A DNA stretch of 64,000 nt from the NCBI GenBank assembly GCA_947561715.1, contig OX387200.1:17300501-17364500 (forward strand), read 5' to 3'. The first letter of the stretch is position 1; the number at the start of each line of letters is the position of its first letter. Below are positions 13,040 through 26,480 of the stretch, piece after piece. Under the pieces are notes generated by a model. It ran no database searches, was not told the origin of the DNA, and worked only from the letters and a program-made list of their open reading frames with translations. The position numbers were made by a program, and so were the translations under genes. Source of the DNA: Ascidia mentula (Eukaryota > Chordata > Ascidiacea > Phlebobranchia > Ascidiidae).

Positions 13040-16000
13040 CTAAAAATTCTCCAGGTCAGATATGTCAACCTGAATTCTGACATAGATTGTATCTTCCTTG
13101 ATGTAAGAACTCCCATCAACAACATTGTGAGCCACAAAAAGTGGACACCCTGATGCGATATTCATATCTACACAACAATGGCTCTTGTCTTGTCATATCT
13201 ACCTTTTATTATTACAGATTTATCCTAATTGTGATAATGTACCCTTTAATTTTTAGGGTTAAAAAACAATTTAGGTTCATGAAATGCCATCATCTGCAAT
13301 CATGCGTTTCATACATGTTGGTTATATTACTATTAGGTACCAGAGTTGGGTTTTTTGAATGATGATGAAGATGGATCAGGCCTGAATGTATCTGTAAGAT
13401 GTTTGCGATCAGGGCCTTGGTCCAAAAGAAGCAAAGTCACCTGTGTTGCAATGCAAACATATTATGAAAACTTTAAAAAAATTGTAAAATTTTGATGCAT
13501 ACCTTCTGTCTAAACGGCCATGGCAAAAGTGGGTCATAATCTCCTTTCATCACCACAAAGAACAAAGACATATGTGTTCCCTTGCCTGAAATGTGTGATT
13601 AAAGAGCTCAAAAGGAATTGCTTACTAATTGGGTTACTAAAAGGACTGCTTACATAGTTGTGCCTGTTGTATTACCAAAGGTAACTAATTAATTTCTCTA
13701 GGGAGTGTCTACTTACACGTTGCACCATCGCAGTGCCACATGTCAGGCAAAGCCACATTACACAATTAAATAGCAGAAGCTGTAAGTGGGTGTGAAATGA
13801 CATCCTGTCTGCTATCCACACAGTCATCAGTCAGTTTATTTTCCGTGAAACAAATCATTAAGTTGATCAAATTTAGCAGTTTACTTTTAGAATTTAGTGG
13901 GTGATGCTGGCTAGAGGACACAAAATCCTTAATTTACCGCCAACTCACCATCATATAAATACATGATAAAATACTGTACATTTTTACACTTTTTTTGTAT
14001 AACAAACATATTATTTTAAATATATTAAGCAAAACACATGTATTTGTGACTACATTGGTATTTTTTCAATAATTCCTTTGTGTTGTTCCAACACATTATA
14101 CATTTTTAAGATACATTTTATAGCATTTTTTTCCAAATAAAAAAGGCATATCAAGAAAATACCCATTCCATCTCCATTAAGATAGATGCGGGCACACATC
14201 TTGTATCCATATCGGCTTGTATAAAATGGTTGGCTGTAAAGCGACAAACTTCGTCCGGTGACAGCTTCCCTCTTTCTCCGTGCATAATCTTTGATTTTCC
14301 ACACCAACACTCCATTGTAACTTGTGTTCTCCAAAACCTTATTTTGAATTTTAAAAAGTCTTTTTATATTTGTGCTTTATTCATAAGTAAAGGTCAACCT
14401 TAATAGGTGGATGTGTAAAGAAAGTACGTTGCCATACATGGAATACAAGGTGACCACTACTATATTTCAGAAATCGTACATATATATATTGAGAAATGAA
14501 ATAAAAAATACTGTGCAAGAGTTGAAGCTTCTCCAAAAATAAACTTATATCAAAATTTGCAGCAATGAAATTGGGCGTGGGTAGTGAAATAAAAAACCAA
14601 GTTGATTCATTAAACTATACTTTAGTTTGCTACGTCATATATCACAAGAGTTTACAGATAGACACAAGTAACATAACATGTTTCCTATTAGTTTTTAGCA
14701 ACATTTGTACAAAGTGAAAAAGGTTTTTTGTTTCCAAAACCAGGTAATATTGCAACACTAGGGAACAAAAAAAAACTGTAGTAAGGATATATGGGCTATT
14801 GTGATAATCCACACAGTACTAAGTTGTGTTTTATGTTCCCCTGGGAAAAGCAAAAACAATGTTTTTAGATGAAAACACTGTTTGTTTATTTATATATATT
14901 ATTATCATCAGTCATTATTAACATTTCTAAAAAAGGCTGTTGCATTCGTTTGGAGTGTTTTTGTACTTTGTGAGCACACTCAAAAATATTTTGCTGGAAT
15001 TAATACAAACGAAGGACAAGAAATCTTGTGTAAATTATATGCTTGTGTCAAAGATAGGTTGGTCCAAGCAAGAAAAAAAGGTTTAAAAGTAAATTTTTTT
15101 TGGCTATTATTGGTGAAGTTTCCCTTAATATTGAGGTAACTAATGGAATTTTGCGTCCTTATTTTGTATTAATATAGTATTGAATTTCTCAACAGATTAG
15201 TCCTACAATCCTACAGCAACTTGCATTTGCAAAAGCATGAGTCAATAGCACGTACAAATTGAGACTCCCCACAAGAGAGAACAACCATGGTTATATATGA
15301 AAAGAGGGTAATCACAGTCCTATCAGCATTGGAATAACAGAGTGCGAAATGAAATATCACAGGGCACGAAAAATGTTAAGCTTCCCCCATCACAACACCT
15401 CCCCAACAAGATTTTAATAATGTAACACTAAGATTACATTTGAAATAATTGCACGTGGAATAGGAATGTCTAAGGTTCCAAGGTACCAACACCGGGAGTT
15501 CCAGTACGGTACCTCTCTCTGGAACTACTACTTCATCACCAGGCCCATCATGAACAGACACATGATGATCAGGCCGTGTGTCAGTAATGTTGCTCGGTTG
15601 AGACAGAATCTGCTACCAATCTGAGTCACCGCAAGGCTCCTCGTCTTCTGTGGGAGTGTATCGTGGGTGAAGTTGTTCCACACTGCACCATTTGGATACA
15701 CACGAACATCAACACTGTGTGATCCGTAGTGTTTAACAGCTGTTGCAGGCACATATCGTGCTTGACGTTGATCTTTTGTATCGAAATACAATGTATAGCA
15801 TGGATCTCCTGCTTGATAGGAGATTTTGTGACGATTGATTCAAGCTTCTTCGGGTTAGAAGCAAGTCTCGTTTATAGACCTTGTGCCATGTGTACAGGCG
15901 ATTGCAGGAGAATGTCCAAGTTTGTGTGAATTTGAAGTTTAACAGTTCACTTGTGCTTCTTGAGCTTTTTACCTTCCTCCTCCCCATTCCGGGGAAGGGT

Positions 16001-19000
16001 TTGTCCCAAGTATTCCACTTTTGCTCGATCAACTGGCATTTTTTCAATCGACACTGCAGCCCTTTTCGCTTCAAAGATTTCGCAGATGATTTTCAGATGT
16101 GAAGCCACTAACCAAAATATCATCCAACTCCGGATAGGTCACTTGTAAGATCATCCATAACATTCTGAAATATTCAGGTACTGGAGAGATTCCAAAGGCA
16201 AGACATTTTGCAGCAAAACACAGTGTGTACTGAGAGCTAGTCTTTTACTGCTTTCAGGAGTAAACCGGATCTGTTGTAGGCATCTGCCAGATCAATTTTT
16301 GTGAAACAGTGTCAACCTCCCAATCTCCTCATCAGCTGCTCAGGTAACTGCAACGGGTGTTGATGGGCTTCTAGTTGGTGGCAGAAAAATTTGACCGGGT
16401 AACAAAGCTTTACGAAGCTTAGCCCTCTTGCAAGACAATGGGAACAGCTCTTGGCTTGCAATACAATGGACGTGCATGAGACAAAACTGGACGTCGAGCT
16501 CGTAACCATTGAGAAAACCCAATTTTGATGAAAACAACTGTGGAAACGCTTCACAAAGTCTTTGACATGCATTCTGCAGTTTATCATCGTGAATGGCGTT
16601 AACAGGCCTTGGTGCGTCATTGCTCCCACAGAGAAGTCGGTCAAGGGAAATTTTCAGTCGACGGATGCCGTAACGACCACGAAGGTTGAGTCGTGGAATG
16701 TCAGTACAAGAAACGTTACCTTCGTCGTTTGATAGTTAGAACATTCTGCATCTTCAGTAAAATAACCGAAAACTGGCATAGGATGAGCTGTTGCGGGCTT
16801 GTAGCGCAAATCCGATTTTCCGGTTTTCGAAGTTGCGAGCAACCCAACAATTTCCACACAGCTTTGGATACAAAGTAGCCTCCGGCCGCCGTATCCACTT
16901 CCAGCAAGCAGGACTTTGTGTTGATAAGGCTCAGTACCTCAAATTTCGGTGTTTCTGGTGCATCAACGTTTCATAACACGCAGGACATGCTTCTTCACAG
17001 TATCCTTGAAATATTTCACTGTAATTTTTGCGAAACTTTTCCACCTTGTTCACTAATCCTACGAAAACGATAATTCATCACTCTATTTTATGAAAACAGC
17101 TTTCAGACGAACTTCATTCCCAACATAGCAGATGAAATGAGTCCTTAATGCTTCGTCCAATGGGTCGGAAAGTCACAGGTATTGACGATTGTATGCTGCA
17201 AGTTCCTGGATCGATTTCCCCAGCTTTCGCTTTATTTCCTAACCACGAAACGCTTGGAGTCATACTGTTCATCCACGAAAGCTCTAATATCTTCCATCTA
17301 CAAATCGTGTACTTGTTTGGGCGGGTTACCCTGCCATGCCAGATTGGCCAGAAGCTTGTACACGGTACCAGTTTGATTCGTCAGAAAAACTTATGCTCTT
17401 CTTGCCTCCGAAACTTTGTGAGCCTTTAGAAAAGTGAAAAACCTGGATACATAATCCAGGAATCGAAAGCTCTAAAATTAGGCGTGGTCTGGGGTGCGCT
17501 GATATGGGTGGCAGAAATACCCTCACCTGTTTGTAGTAACGTCATCATAGCTTTCATCTGCTTTTAGTGTCTCCGTTCCTCTTTCCTTGTGCATTTTCTT
17601 TTGATTTTTCTTTTGCTGTTCCTTGTGCTTTTCCCTGTGCTTTTCCCTGTGCTTTTCCCTGTGGTTTTCCCTGTGGTTTTCACTGTGGTTTTTCCATTCC
17701 TTGTGCCTTTTCGTTTTTTCCTTTCGTTTTTCCTTTCGTTTTTTCCTTTCCTTGTGCCTCTCTTTGTGCCTTTCCTTGTGCCTTTCCTTGTGCTTTTCCT
17801 TGAGCTTTTTCTGTGCTTCTTACGCTTCTTTAGTCCTTGACAGTATGTAAAAGGCAGTTTTAAGCCCTTGGGAGTCATTGGCCAATATTCCAGGAATTCA
17901 TTGATATGTCTTCAAATTAAACCTTATTCAAATCAAATAACAATAAAGTAAAACAATGTGACTAACATGCCTGACACAAAGCACACTTCATAACGAACAG
18001 CACTAACCAATAATAACCTCCAACAGTAATAACAAACCACAATGTCATGAGGTCACCAGATAAACACAATCCACCAAAAAAGTGTTTCTATTCTTTTGTC
18101 TATTTTACATTTTCTTCTACCTACTATTAATGTCTGTCACTAAGTTGTTGATCTGTGGTAAATAATATTAATTCTCATCTGAGTGTGAAGAGGAGAGGAG
18201 CTTTAACATTAACAGATGTTAAAGTCCTCTAATACATTTGAACTCATTGAGTTTTCCATATTTTGTCCAAGTTTAATTCTTTTTGTATTTTTGATTTAAA
18301 ACAAATAGTGGTTATTTGTTTACAATTTCTCTTTTAGTCACTTAAACATATCCATGTCCTGTTTAATTTCCTGGATTAAAAGTTTTCCATAAATTCTTCA
18401 AAATTTTATGATCCAGCCCTGCTTTAACAGATCCTTCAAACAGATATACCAAAAAATACTATTTATATACCTGAAATCGAAGATCCATCTCTGCAATCCT
18501 CACATCATACATTCCAAGTTGCCTCTCAAAAGCATCTATCATTTGCATCAGGTTGTCTGCAAAAAATACATTTTACAAGTGCTATCTTCACTGGAAGACA
18601 GTGGCGTATCTAGGAGGGTTCCAGGATGCATCCATGCCAGAAGATGTTTACATATGCAGCATATTAACCTGGAACATGACCACTACCGCTAGATGATCCT
18701 CCACTTCTACTGCTAGATTCAACTTTTCGTTCCAATTCTTCCAACTTTTGTCGGATAACAAGCATTTCAGCTTGTTGTTCATCCAACTTTTTCTTGACCT
18801 CCTCAAGTTTCAAGTCGCCATTTTTGAGACCATCAGCAAGTTCCTTCTTCAGTGCAAGATTTTTGTCTGTCTGTGATGCCACCATTTTCTGTAAATAACC
18901 AACAAATCATTTAAGCTCTTTTTTGACATCGGTTAAATTCCAGGCATTGTTTTCTTGCTGTGGTCACATAAAAAGATGCACAAGTTACAATATTTTGTTT

Positions 19001-21367
19001 ATTAAACTACAAGCCATTAATGAGAAAAAAATAGTTTGAATCTGAAAAAAATAGCATGGGGAGACATAAGAAATATTAATTGTTTCTGTTACAAGTGGTG
19101 CATTTCAGATTATTATAGCACTGGCAAAACATCCTCAAGCAAACCTTCATTTTTCACAGATGTTTGGCAACCTATCCCACAAGACTTAAAAAGAGTTTTG
19201 TCAGAATGCCTTTCTGTACAAGACTGCATCTGGTAAAATCTAAAATTGTACCAAACAGTCTTAACTGCTATGTATTTTAATTAATACACCAGGCTCACCC
19301 TATGTCAATTCACCCAATGACCACAACCCCTACTTCTTTAATTTTAATAAAAAACATATGTAAAGTACTGTGGCACAGGCACACAAGCCAAATTTTAGCC
19401 CACTCAGACTAATAGTTTTCGTTTTGGGTAAATTTTACATCTGTATATAGTTTTGAATTTTTATTTATACTACAAATTACAATGACCTTTTGACCTGTGT
19501 TGTTACCCCAAATTTAATCTTGCCGGATGTCTGACCTGGATGTTAACTCGGATGTTAGCCCTTCAACTAAGTCTACCTTAAAGCCATATTCTTCAATAAT
19601 CTATCTGTGTTATCTATCTGCACTAATTTTGATGTTGGAAGATCAATCTGCTTTACTTATAAGATTTGCAAATCCCAAGACTGCAAAAGTAACTCAGCAA
19701 TTTCATCCCTTTGCAAACAACAAGCTTATAAGTTAACCTGATTGATCCACCAACGAATTGTCCCTTGATGTGGTTTCTTTCACATCAAATCCAGACACAA
19801 AAAAAACAAAGCTTCATTTGAAGTTTGTACGATAATAAAACATGGATTAGCAGTAAAGTATGTGCCTGAAGAACATTGGGACATTTTTATTCGTTTCATG
19901 CATCCCTATGGGCAATCTACATTTTTCTACTGGCCAAACCATGAGGATATTTGATGGACCACTTGAGGAAATATGTGTGTAATAGAAACACAATCATTGG
20001 CCTCATAAAGCGTATGCTATAACAGTAGAGGACAATGTAACATTTATAAAAATGTGGATGTAGATGGGTGCTATGAATATATGAATAAGGTTTGCTTTCT
20101 GTATGCATTTGAAAGAAAACGAAGTTTGGTGTGCAAAAAAATGAATTAGGTACAGAAGGCATGCATGAAAAATCCATTCTGTGCAAAAAAAGGGTTTTAA
20201 CTTAAAAATCACTCGTGCATAACCAAACAAAATGTTTTTTGCCTAAATTTCAGTTTTTAAAGTAATGTAACAAGAAAAAACAATGCCCCTACAATTTTTT
20301 GATATGTTTTAGGTAGGTATAAGTTAGACCAAAAAGTTAATAACCTATGGGTCACACATGAGACAATGCCAAATTCAGAGAATTTGTAACAAAGGTCATT
20401 GTAATAATAATACTAATAAAAGAAAAACCAATCACAGATTGAAGATCTGCATTCAATTCGCTTCCAAACAACAGTAAATTCATCAAAAATGGCCCAGGAG
20501 TTTTTGAAAGTGGTTTAAAAACAGAAGGTATATATACAAATTTTGTCCCAAACAAAATACGTTGGAGCGCAACTCTTGAAACACTGGTCCAATTGGGCTA
20601 AAATGTGTGACTGTGCCATAATACTTAACACATATCCCAAATTTATCAAAATTGAAGAGGTCAGGGATGTTATTGTTTGATTTGACACGGAATGACTGTT
20701 TTCCAAGACAAAAATGGAACCAATTTACCTGCAAGTGAGGTAAACTTTGTACACTGCGTTTTACAGATGATGCATCACTTTTGGCTGAATCAGCTTTTTG
20801 AGAAGCCAAGTTTGCCAAAGATTTACCTTCCTGCACCATACGCTGTAATGACTTAAACTGTAATTCCATGGTTCCCTAAAAAACATAACAAAAATCATAG
20901 AATTGTTTTGTGGCATTAATGCTTTAAAAACCTGTAGTGTTTCATAGTTTTTCTGTGACTCAAAGGATTGAGCATCACTGGGAATTGCCTGTGAAAATTA
21001 GAAATTCTTTTTTTTGGCATTGCTTTCAAGTTGTTCAAAAAATTTACCAGCGAGCTTGCTCCAAATTCACCATTTAATGATCCTGGAGGACCTCGCATTG
21101 CATTCATGTCAGGTATAGAGCTTGAAGATGGTGTAGGAGCTGAGTCATAGTGGTCATCAACATTGTGTGACATCGACTAAAAAATATTAAAATGTCAGTG
21201 GTCATCATATTTTTTTACATCAAATTACTTTAGGTGGACTTCAAAAGTAAATAAATGACAGGGAATATCGGATGCTTTTAAAAAGATGTTGTTCACTCCA
21301 GTTGTTACCAAGAAACAAGCAGAAAAAAAACAGAGCTAGTTGTTACCTGTTCTGGGTCCACTTCCAT
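13040..21367 (-). CDS. TRAF3-like TRAF-domain protein, array copy 1
   Basis: TRAF proteins are trimeric adaptors that bind TNF-receptor-type tails through a C-terminal MATH (TRAF-C) domain. Ten exons join in phase: 21347-21367, 21048-21176, 20932-20988, 20729-20875, 18669-18888, 18471-18556, 14163-14337, 13503-13585, 13341-13440 and 13040-13167. They give 381 residues. Residues 1-69 are a Ser/Pro-rich leader (MEVDPEQ, then [11 protein letters not shown]). Residues 70-190 are coiled-coil with a Gly/Ser linker. The MATH domain runs from about 221 to the end and resembles vertebrate TRAF3 most, with [53 protein letters not shown] and [12 protein letters not shown]. There is no RING and no TRAF zinc finger, and the first coding exon begins with a clean ATG, so this is a TRAF-domain-only adaptor and probably not a ubiquitin ligase. 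The 4.1-kb intron at 14338-18470 contains a retroelement fossil. Confidence 0.88.
15230..18060 (-). mobile_element. Broken Ty3/gypsy-type retroelement (fossil)
   Basis: Minus-strand frames between about 15.37 and 16.65 kb resemble the reverse-transcriptase part of Ty3/gypsy pol. A segment near the low-coordinate end resembles the pol C-terminus, and a basic low-complexity stretch lies at the 5' side. The copy is broken, with many breaks. I did not find a convincing pair of LTRs. Boundaries are estimated from where the homologous intron of TRAF copy 2 resumes (32.37 and 32.46 kb), so this insertion is absent from copy 2. It is probably younger than the duplication or was lost from copy 2. Confidence 0.6.
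17560..17835. repeat. Degenerate tandem repeat, TTTTCCCTGTGC type
   Basis: Back-to-back units of about 12 bases built on TTTTCC(C/T)(T)TGTGC run for roughly 270 bp. They give spurious Lys/Arg/Thr-rich minus-strand and Phe/Cys-rich plus-strand frames. The stretch lies at the 5' side of the retroelement fossil and may have been part of it. It does not look like host coding sequence. Confidence 0.7.
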
Positions 21368-21578
21368 GTTTCTGATTTGTTGTTACCCTGAAATTTACTT
21401 TTTTTAGGAACAGCTTGAAACAAATATATAATTTTTTTCTGAACGAGTTAAACACAATAGATCGATGTATGTTTAAGATTACAAAAACAGAACTGTCAAT
21501 TATTATGCCACCCTTCACGGAAATTTTTTGAAAATGCCCAGGTGATTCCCCTGGTAATGTCATTTTTTTATTTTAGAA

Positions 21579-21855
21579 TGGGGTTCTCAAACCTTTTGGG
21601 CTCGCGGCACACTTGGATCCTCCTAATTCGTTTACGAACGCCAAATTTTTAAGTCAGTTTAAGATTGAAAAGGAAACAACAGGTGGTCCTGGTTAGGTGA
21701 GCGAACTGCTATGATTCGGGGCTGCTATTTTTGTCATTGTCATCAAGGAAACCGACAATTGCAATGGTATTACATTTTAAATAAAAATTCTCGCGCCATG
21801 CCTGAACGCTTCACGGCAGACCAGTGTGCCGCGCCACATTGTTTGAAAAACCCTG
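21579..21855. mobile_element. Degenerate hAT-like element
   Basis: The left end reads TGGGGTTCTCAAACC followed by GGCTCGCGGCACACTTGG. The right end is roughly its reverse complement (CAGTGTGCCGCGCC, then TTTGAAAAACCCTG). This CAGGGGTTCTCAAAC-type terminus is typical of hAT-Charlie elements. I see no clean target-site duplication and no transposase, so it is an old nonautonomous copy. Confidence 0.5.
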
Positions 21856-23401
21856 AGATACCGGTGATCAAAGTTAAGTTTAAACCGTTCCGATCAAAGC
21901 TATACGTTTAAACAAGTGAACAAGTGCAACAAACGGATTTTAATGATAATTTAAGCTCCAGACAGATTGCCACTGTTTCGACGTATTAAGTCTTATTTAG
22001 TTGCGTAATAATAAAACAGTTACTAGGACAAGGTGTTCTTGTGGTTGCAGCTATTATGATCGCTAACGGGATGCATGAACTTCTGCAACCACTCACAGCA
22101 AAACATATAGTAATTGAATTTTAAGGCTGGCAAAGCCCGCTGAGAAAGGCCGACCAAATTAGCTGATTATGCAACACAGTTACACTGTCATAGTATCACT
22201 TTTTGTCTGTCAGTAGCGAGTTTGCGTCATAAATGATTTAATTAATTTGCTACAATCAACCACTATAATGTATTTTTCGCAATATAGTTCGTAACTACAA
22301 ATGTTGGAATCATCAAATTAAAGTCAACACTAAGGTGAGGTTAAAGTTATGACATCACACCCAAAATGACGTCATACAATGTCACTGAGCAAAGAAACGC
22401 ACCATCCCCGTCTTATCGAAGTACAGCGTATGTCGCTGCTGTAATACCCTTTGGTCTTCCCATAATAAGAGACAAATAAGCCTTTAGTTTGTGACGTCAC
22501 AGTGACATATTTTTGTGTGATATAAAACCCTGACCTTTGAGGTAAAGGTAACCTGTGGATTCTCGTATGTTTGAAACTATTCGATATCTGCAATATAAGG
22601 CTGGTACAATGCATTTTTTGACGCGAGCGCCTTGTGTGGCGTCAAATTTGCTGCAGCGAAAAAGCTCTACGATTTTGGTCGTCGCTACTTTTCGTGCAGT
22701 TTTCTGCAATTTTTAGTTGACGTAGAACCGAAAAACTTGGATATATGTTTGTTGTAGATGTTCCTTCAGTTTACGAAAAGTTGCCATGACCGTGTCATAT
22801 GCACTTTATGCCCATTTGAATGTAATGTAATAACTTGCATTGTGCGAAAGGGGTCGGCAAAAAGGGGTAGCAGTCAAACACGAGTCATTTGCAAAACATA
22901 GCCTTTATATGCATCAGACGATTCCATTTCTTTATGCGATGTTTCTATTACTTGCCTTATGTTACTTACACTGATATGGCCTATTATGGGCAATATTCAC
23001 CAGTGTATTGCTAGATTATACGAGGTTAAGGCATATTAGTTAGTATAGATTATACCACCAACAAAAAACTGCTTTTAAGTGCATTAAAATATGTTCTTAC
23101 CTTCTCTTGAAACAGTTCTTCGATGATAGCATTTGTTCATACAATTATGTTGCAATAACAGGAACAATCCAGTAGGAAGGTAGGCTACCGAAAGGGTATT
23201 CCCCTGGTAAAAGATGGTCTTTTGTTTCCAACTCTGCACTGCTCAGCCACAGGGTGCGCTTGACGCAAGATATTTTTTTCGAATGGGCGCGTTGGTGCAT
23301 TTCAATAGGGTGCATTGGTGTTTGGTGTTTTGTTAGCCCTTTTTTGCCACATGACGTATTCTAGTCTTACACATTACCAAGTCTACCACAAATTAACGTT
23401 T

Positions 23402-23516
23402 AACATTTTTTCATTCGTTTTGCCATCTGTGTGAAAAGGTCTTCACAGAGTCTTTCCGTTCAGTAATTTGATAATGCCGTGACATGTATTCAGGTTTTAC
23501 GAAGTACAATCTCCGC
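23402..23516 (-). pseudogene. GNL2 exon 11 fragment (decayed copy)
   Basis: On the minus strand this stretch closely matches part of exon 11 of the intact GNL2 gene (49326-49484), including the part encoding [18 protein letters not shown], with base changes and small length differences. It is one of several GNL2 pieces near the TRAF array, in the same orientation as the functional gene, and is read as the remains of a duplicated GNL2 copy. Confidence 0.75.
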
Positions 23517-25575
23517 TGTCTTGATCACTTGGCAAAAAGCCAAAAACATTATAGCCGGACAAATGGGCAAGAACTTTATCTGTAACGATACTGTGCAAGA
23601 ATTTCCATTGGCAAGTCATTTTATGCTCCAACAACCCAAATATTGGGAGACAAATCCCCGAAATCCCGCCCCCCAGGGATTTTTGACCATGCTTCAACTG
23701 ACATCGGTAATATCTCTCCTACTAAATTGTATATGCTAGTATACAACACACAATAGCCTTGTTTCCATTTTCATGTGATCTACCATTTGAACCGCCGTAC
23801 ATCTGCAGGTTGCTCGGCATTCTACTTTTGTTCAATTCGATTCTGTATTACCGATATGTAGTCACTACCTGCAGCTTCATCTATTACAGTTATTCCGTTT
23901 TGTTATACTGTATTCACACTTATCAATTTGGGCTTTGTAATTGGTAACTAATTGTCTGTCCCAAGTTCGCCAGCGCAGGCTGGCATTGATATTTTCATGT
24001 GAACAGAAACCGAACATTATATTGAATATATTTTTGACACAGCATAGGGTTGCCCAGATAATTTAAGTTATCATGTGACCTGTTTGCAGAGAATTATAGA
24101 TTGTTCGCAATCTCCAGTAAAATCATACAGAACACAAAAGAAACAAAATACTTAACCTGTAAATAAGCACTGCAAAGGAGTAAAACAGAGTTCTTTATAG
24201 AGCACTGTAATGGTTGGTTATTGAGAGGCAAGAGTGTTTCGTTAGAAGTGCACATAAGCTATTTGCTTCATGCTGGACTAAAGAAAATTGTACTGTTTCT
24301 CATAATTTTGTGTTGGTAACAGAATCGACTATTGTACAAAATCTTGCAGTCAAAGAGTAGAACCGAACTGTTGGCAACAGAGCATACTAGGGTAACATAC
24401 CTCTTTTATGTGTGATACATCTTTTTAGGCAAGACCTTTCGAAAACACCAATTGCATTCAGAAACCCAGGCATCGTCTCTATAAAACTGTAAAATTAGTC
24501 TTGAAGAAGATTGACTGATGTCATCAAATCAGCTTTTAAGACAAAATTGAAAAGCAGTTATAATGGTACAATGGGTGGAACATAGTGATTATTGCTGGTA
24601 TCACAGTGCAAATAATGTTTTGTGAAGATTTCGTAACTGAATTATAAACATTTTCATCACAAGGCCATATTTACCGGTGCATCTGTTATCACTTAAAATT
24701 TCCACAAAGGTCAATTCTATCACACATTTCTTTTGATGGTTATTCACTGCTCACTGTTTTTTTGTCAAATCAAAAACACAAAACAACTTATCACCCATGC
24801 TCTAGACAAGTTAGTTTGGAAAATTTCCTTTCATGGTGGATGTAATTGTGTGGATAATGCACGACCTCACCATCCTTTTTCAATAATCAGTTTATTTTCA
24901 CACAACAGATTGCCCCTGTCTGGTACTTGATCCTATGCGCCAGCATTTTCATCCCTGGTAATCAAGTTACAACAAGCACTACTTATATTTGACAAATTTC
25001 GACAAAAATGCTTGAAGTAATTTCACAAAGTTTTATTGTTCACCCTCATACGTACAACTGAACTGAAGAATTTCTTTTGAAGATATTTTTTAGGTACATG
25101 GATAAAACAATGGGTAAGAAGAATACTCCCACATTTAATACTAATCAAACTACTTAAATACAGTAAAAAAACGAATTTAAAAAACAACCTTTCAGCTAAC
25201 CTTTCTTATATCCACTTTCATATTTCTGTAGCATTGTCAAAGCTGGAATTAAATAATTTTGAACAATATTCAGACCCACAGTAAAATATTGTTCTGGACC
25301 ATTTTTTTCGTTGTCGCTTTGATGGTATAGTTTTAGAATGATACGTTACCAAACTCATTCGATGTTTTTATGATTCGTTTGCGATTGCAATCACGCCTCT
25401 TTTTTCAACAAAAGGTTCAAACGGTTATTCCCCTGGTGGTAACAGGCCGTTCTTTTACGTCTTCACAACGATCCAGTTTAAAATACTTGTAGCGAACGCC
25501 ACACCTAATAATTAAAGTATTGTTTTTACATCACAATATCAATTATGGTAAATCATACTTAATATATTAAGACAA

Positions 25576-25656
25576 TATCAAATTACTGGGTGGAGAGACT
25601 CCGAGGACTTTCTTCGCCAGGTAGCAAAGCGAATGGGAAAATTGTTAAAAGTACTG
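25576..25656 (+). pseudogene. Inverted GNL2 exon 11 fragment
   Basis: On the plus strand this reads YQITGWRDSEDFLRQVAKRM and on to GKLLK, then a GTACTG donor, matching the 3' part of GNL2 exon 11 and its splice site. It is a second copy of the same exon within 2.1 kb and lies in opposite orientation to the functional gene. The frame is open over this short span, but no partner exon is attached. Confidence 0.75.
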
Positions 25657-25727
25657 CCATAATTAAAATGTCAAAAACATTTACACAAATATTTTTGTTT
25701 CAGTACACTACCTTTTTCGGAAACCGT

Positions 25728-25883
25728 GACAAACATTAATCCCAACGGATGACGGGTGAAGTCTAGTAGTCTTTGCCTGATCGCATATGGTCGGCAAAGT
25801 TGTCTAGAAGAGTCACACCAAGCTACACTGATGAGATCTTATAGTTCGAAACAATTACCATGTGTCTGCAGCTTACAGAAATT
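25728..25883. mobile_element. Member of the small TIR MITE family
   Basis: Contains the family core (GGCAAAGTTGTC, CACTGATGAGATCTTATAG, TTCGAAACAATTACCA, TGTCTGCAGCTTACA) that is also seen at 30599-30721 and 47236-47381. This copy is degenerate at its left end. Confidence 0.5.
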
Positions 25884-26239
25884 ATTCTGTATGATTGAGA
25901 GCGAGGAAAATACCGTACTTGGCGACTCCCGTTTGTTAAACGATATGTCCTTAGCGAACGTATTGGCCTATGCTAGGATATGCAACACAATAATAACATG
26001 TCACAGCAGCAGTTTCAAATTGTGTGATACACAATTACGAGGAAAAGGCAATTTTGCGCCCGAAATACTATTATCTTTCAAAGTTTTGAAATAGATCAAA
26101 TCCACGCGCAAGTGTTGGTATTTCAGAACGTTTTTCTTGAGCATAAAACTTTAGTTTTGGTCGAATCATCACAAATTATTTGGTTAAAACCGAAACTTCC
26201 TCGAAATTGCTAATTCGGCGAACCGAAGCGTGTTTTTTT

Positions 26240-26480
26240 GGGGGTAGATTTGGTGTAGACACTTTGTCTTAGCATAAACAATATTCTTAGGAAATTATCT
26301 CTACAGAATATGACTTACCACACCCTTTAGGACGATTTCAGTTTCAGTATCGTCGCTTGGTTGAACGATTCCAGGACAATCAACAAAAAAATTGCTTCAT
26401 AAATGTGATGTATTGCTATACCTGGTTAACAGATAAGGAACACCTTCTTGGCAGTTTATATTTTGACACAGTTAGACATA
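26240..26480 (-). pseudogene. GNL2 exon 10 fragment with flanking intron
   Basis: Matches the GNL2 region 49500-49700 including intron sequence on both sides. The exon-10-like part is 26320-26421, with the donor (GTAAGT) still recognisable. It contains changes that break the reading frame relative to the parent (ATGAAGCGAATT has become TTTATGAAGCAATT). It is in the same orientation as GNL2, and it sits in the expected order after the 23.4-kb exon 11 fragment. Confidence 0.8.

Noticed and set aside
12790-13137. A 115-codon minus-strand frame over the last TRAF copy 1 exon
   Set aside because: It is in a different frame from the MATH domain exon 13040-13167, which joins in phase with the preceding exons.
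17564-17878. Lys/Arg/Thr-rich minus-strand frame and Phe-rich plus-strand frames
   Set aside because: They are translations of a degenerate 12-base tandem repeat, not a protein.
19036-19236. Plus-strand open frame inside a TRAF copy 1 intron, repeated at 34011-34226 in copy 2
   Set aside because: The frame is shared because the introns themselves are recent duplicates; flanking intron is equally similar, the copy 3 counterpart is degraded, and no protein family is recognised.
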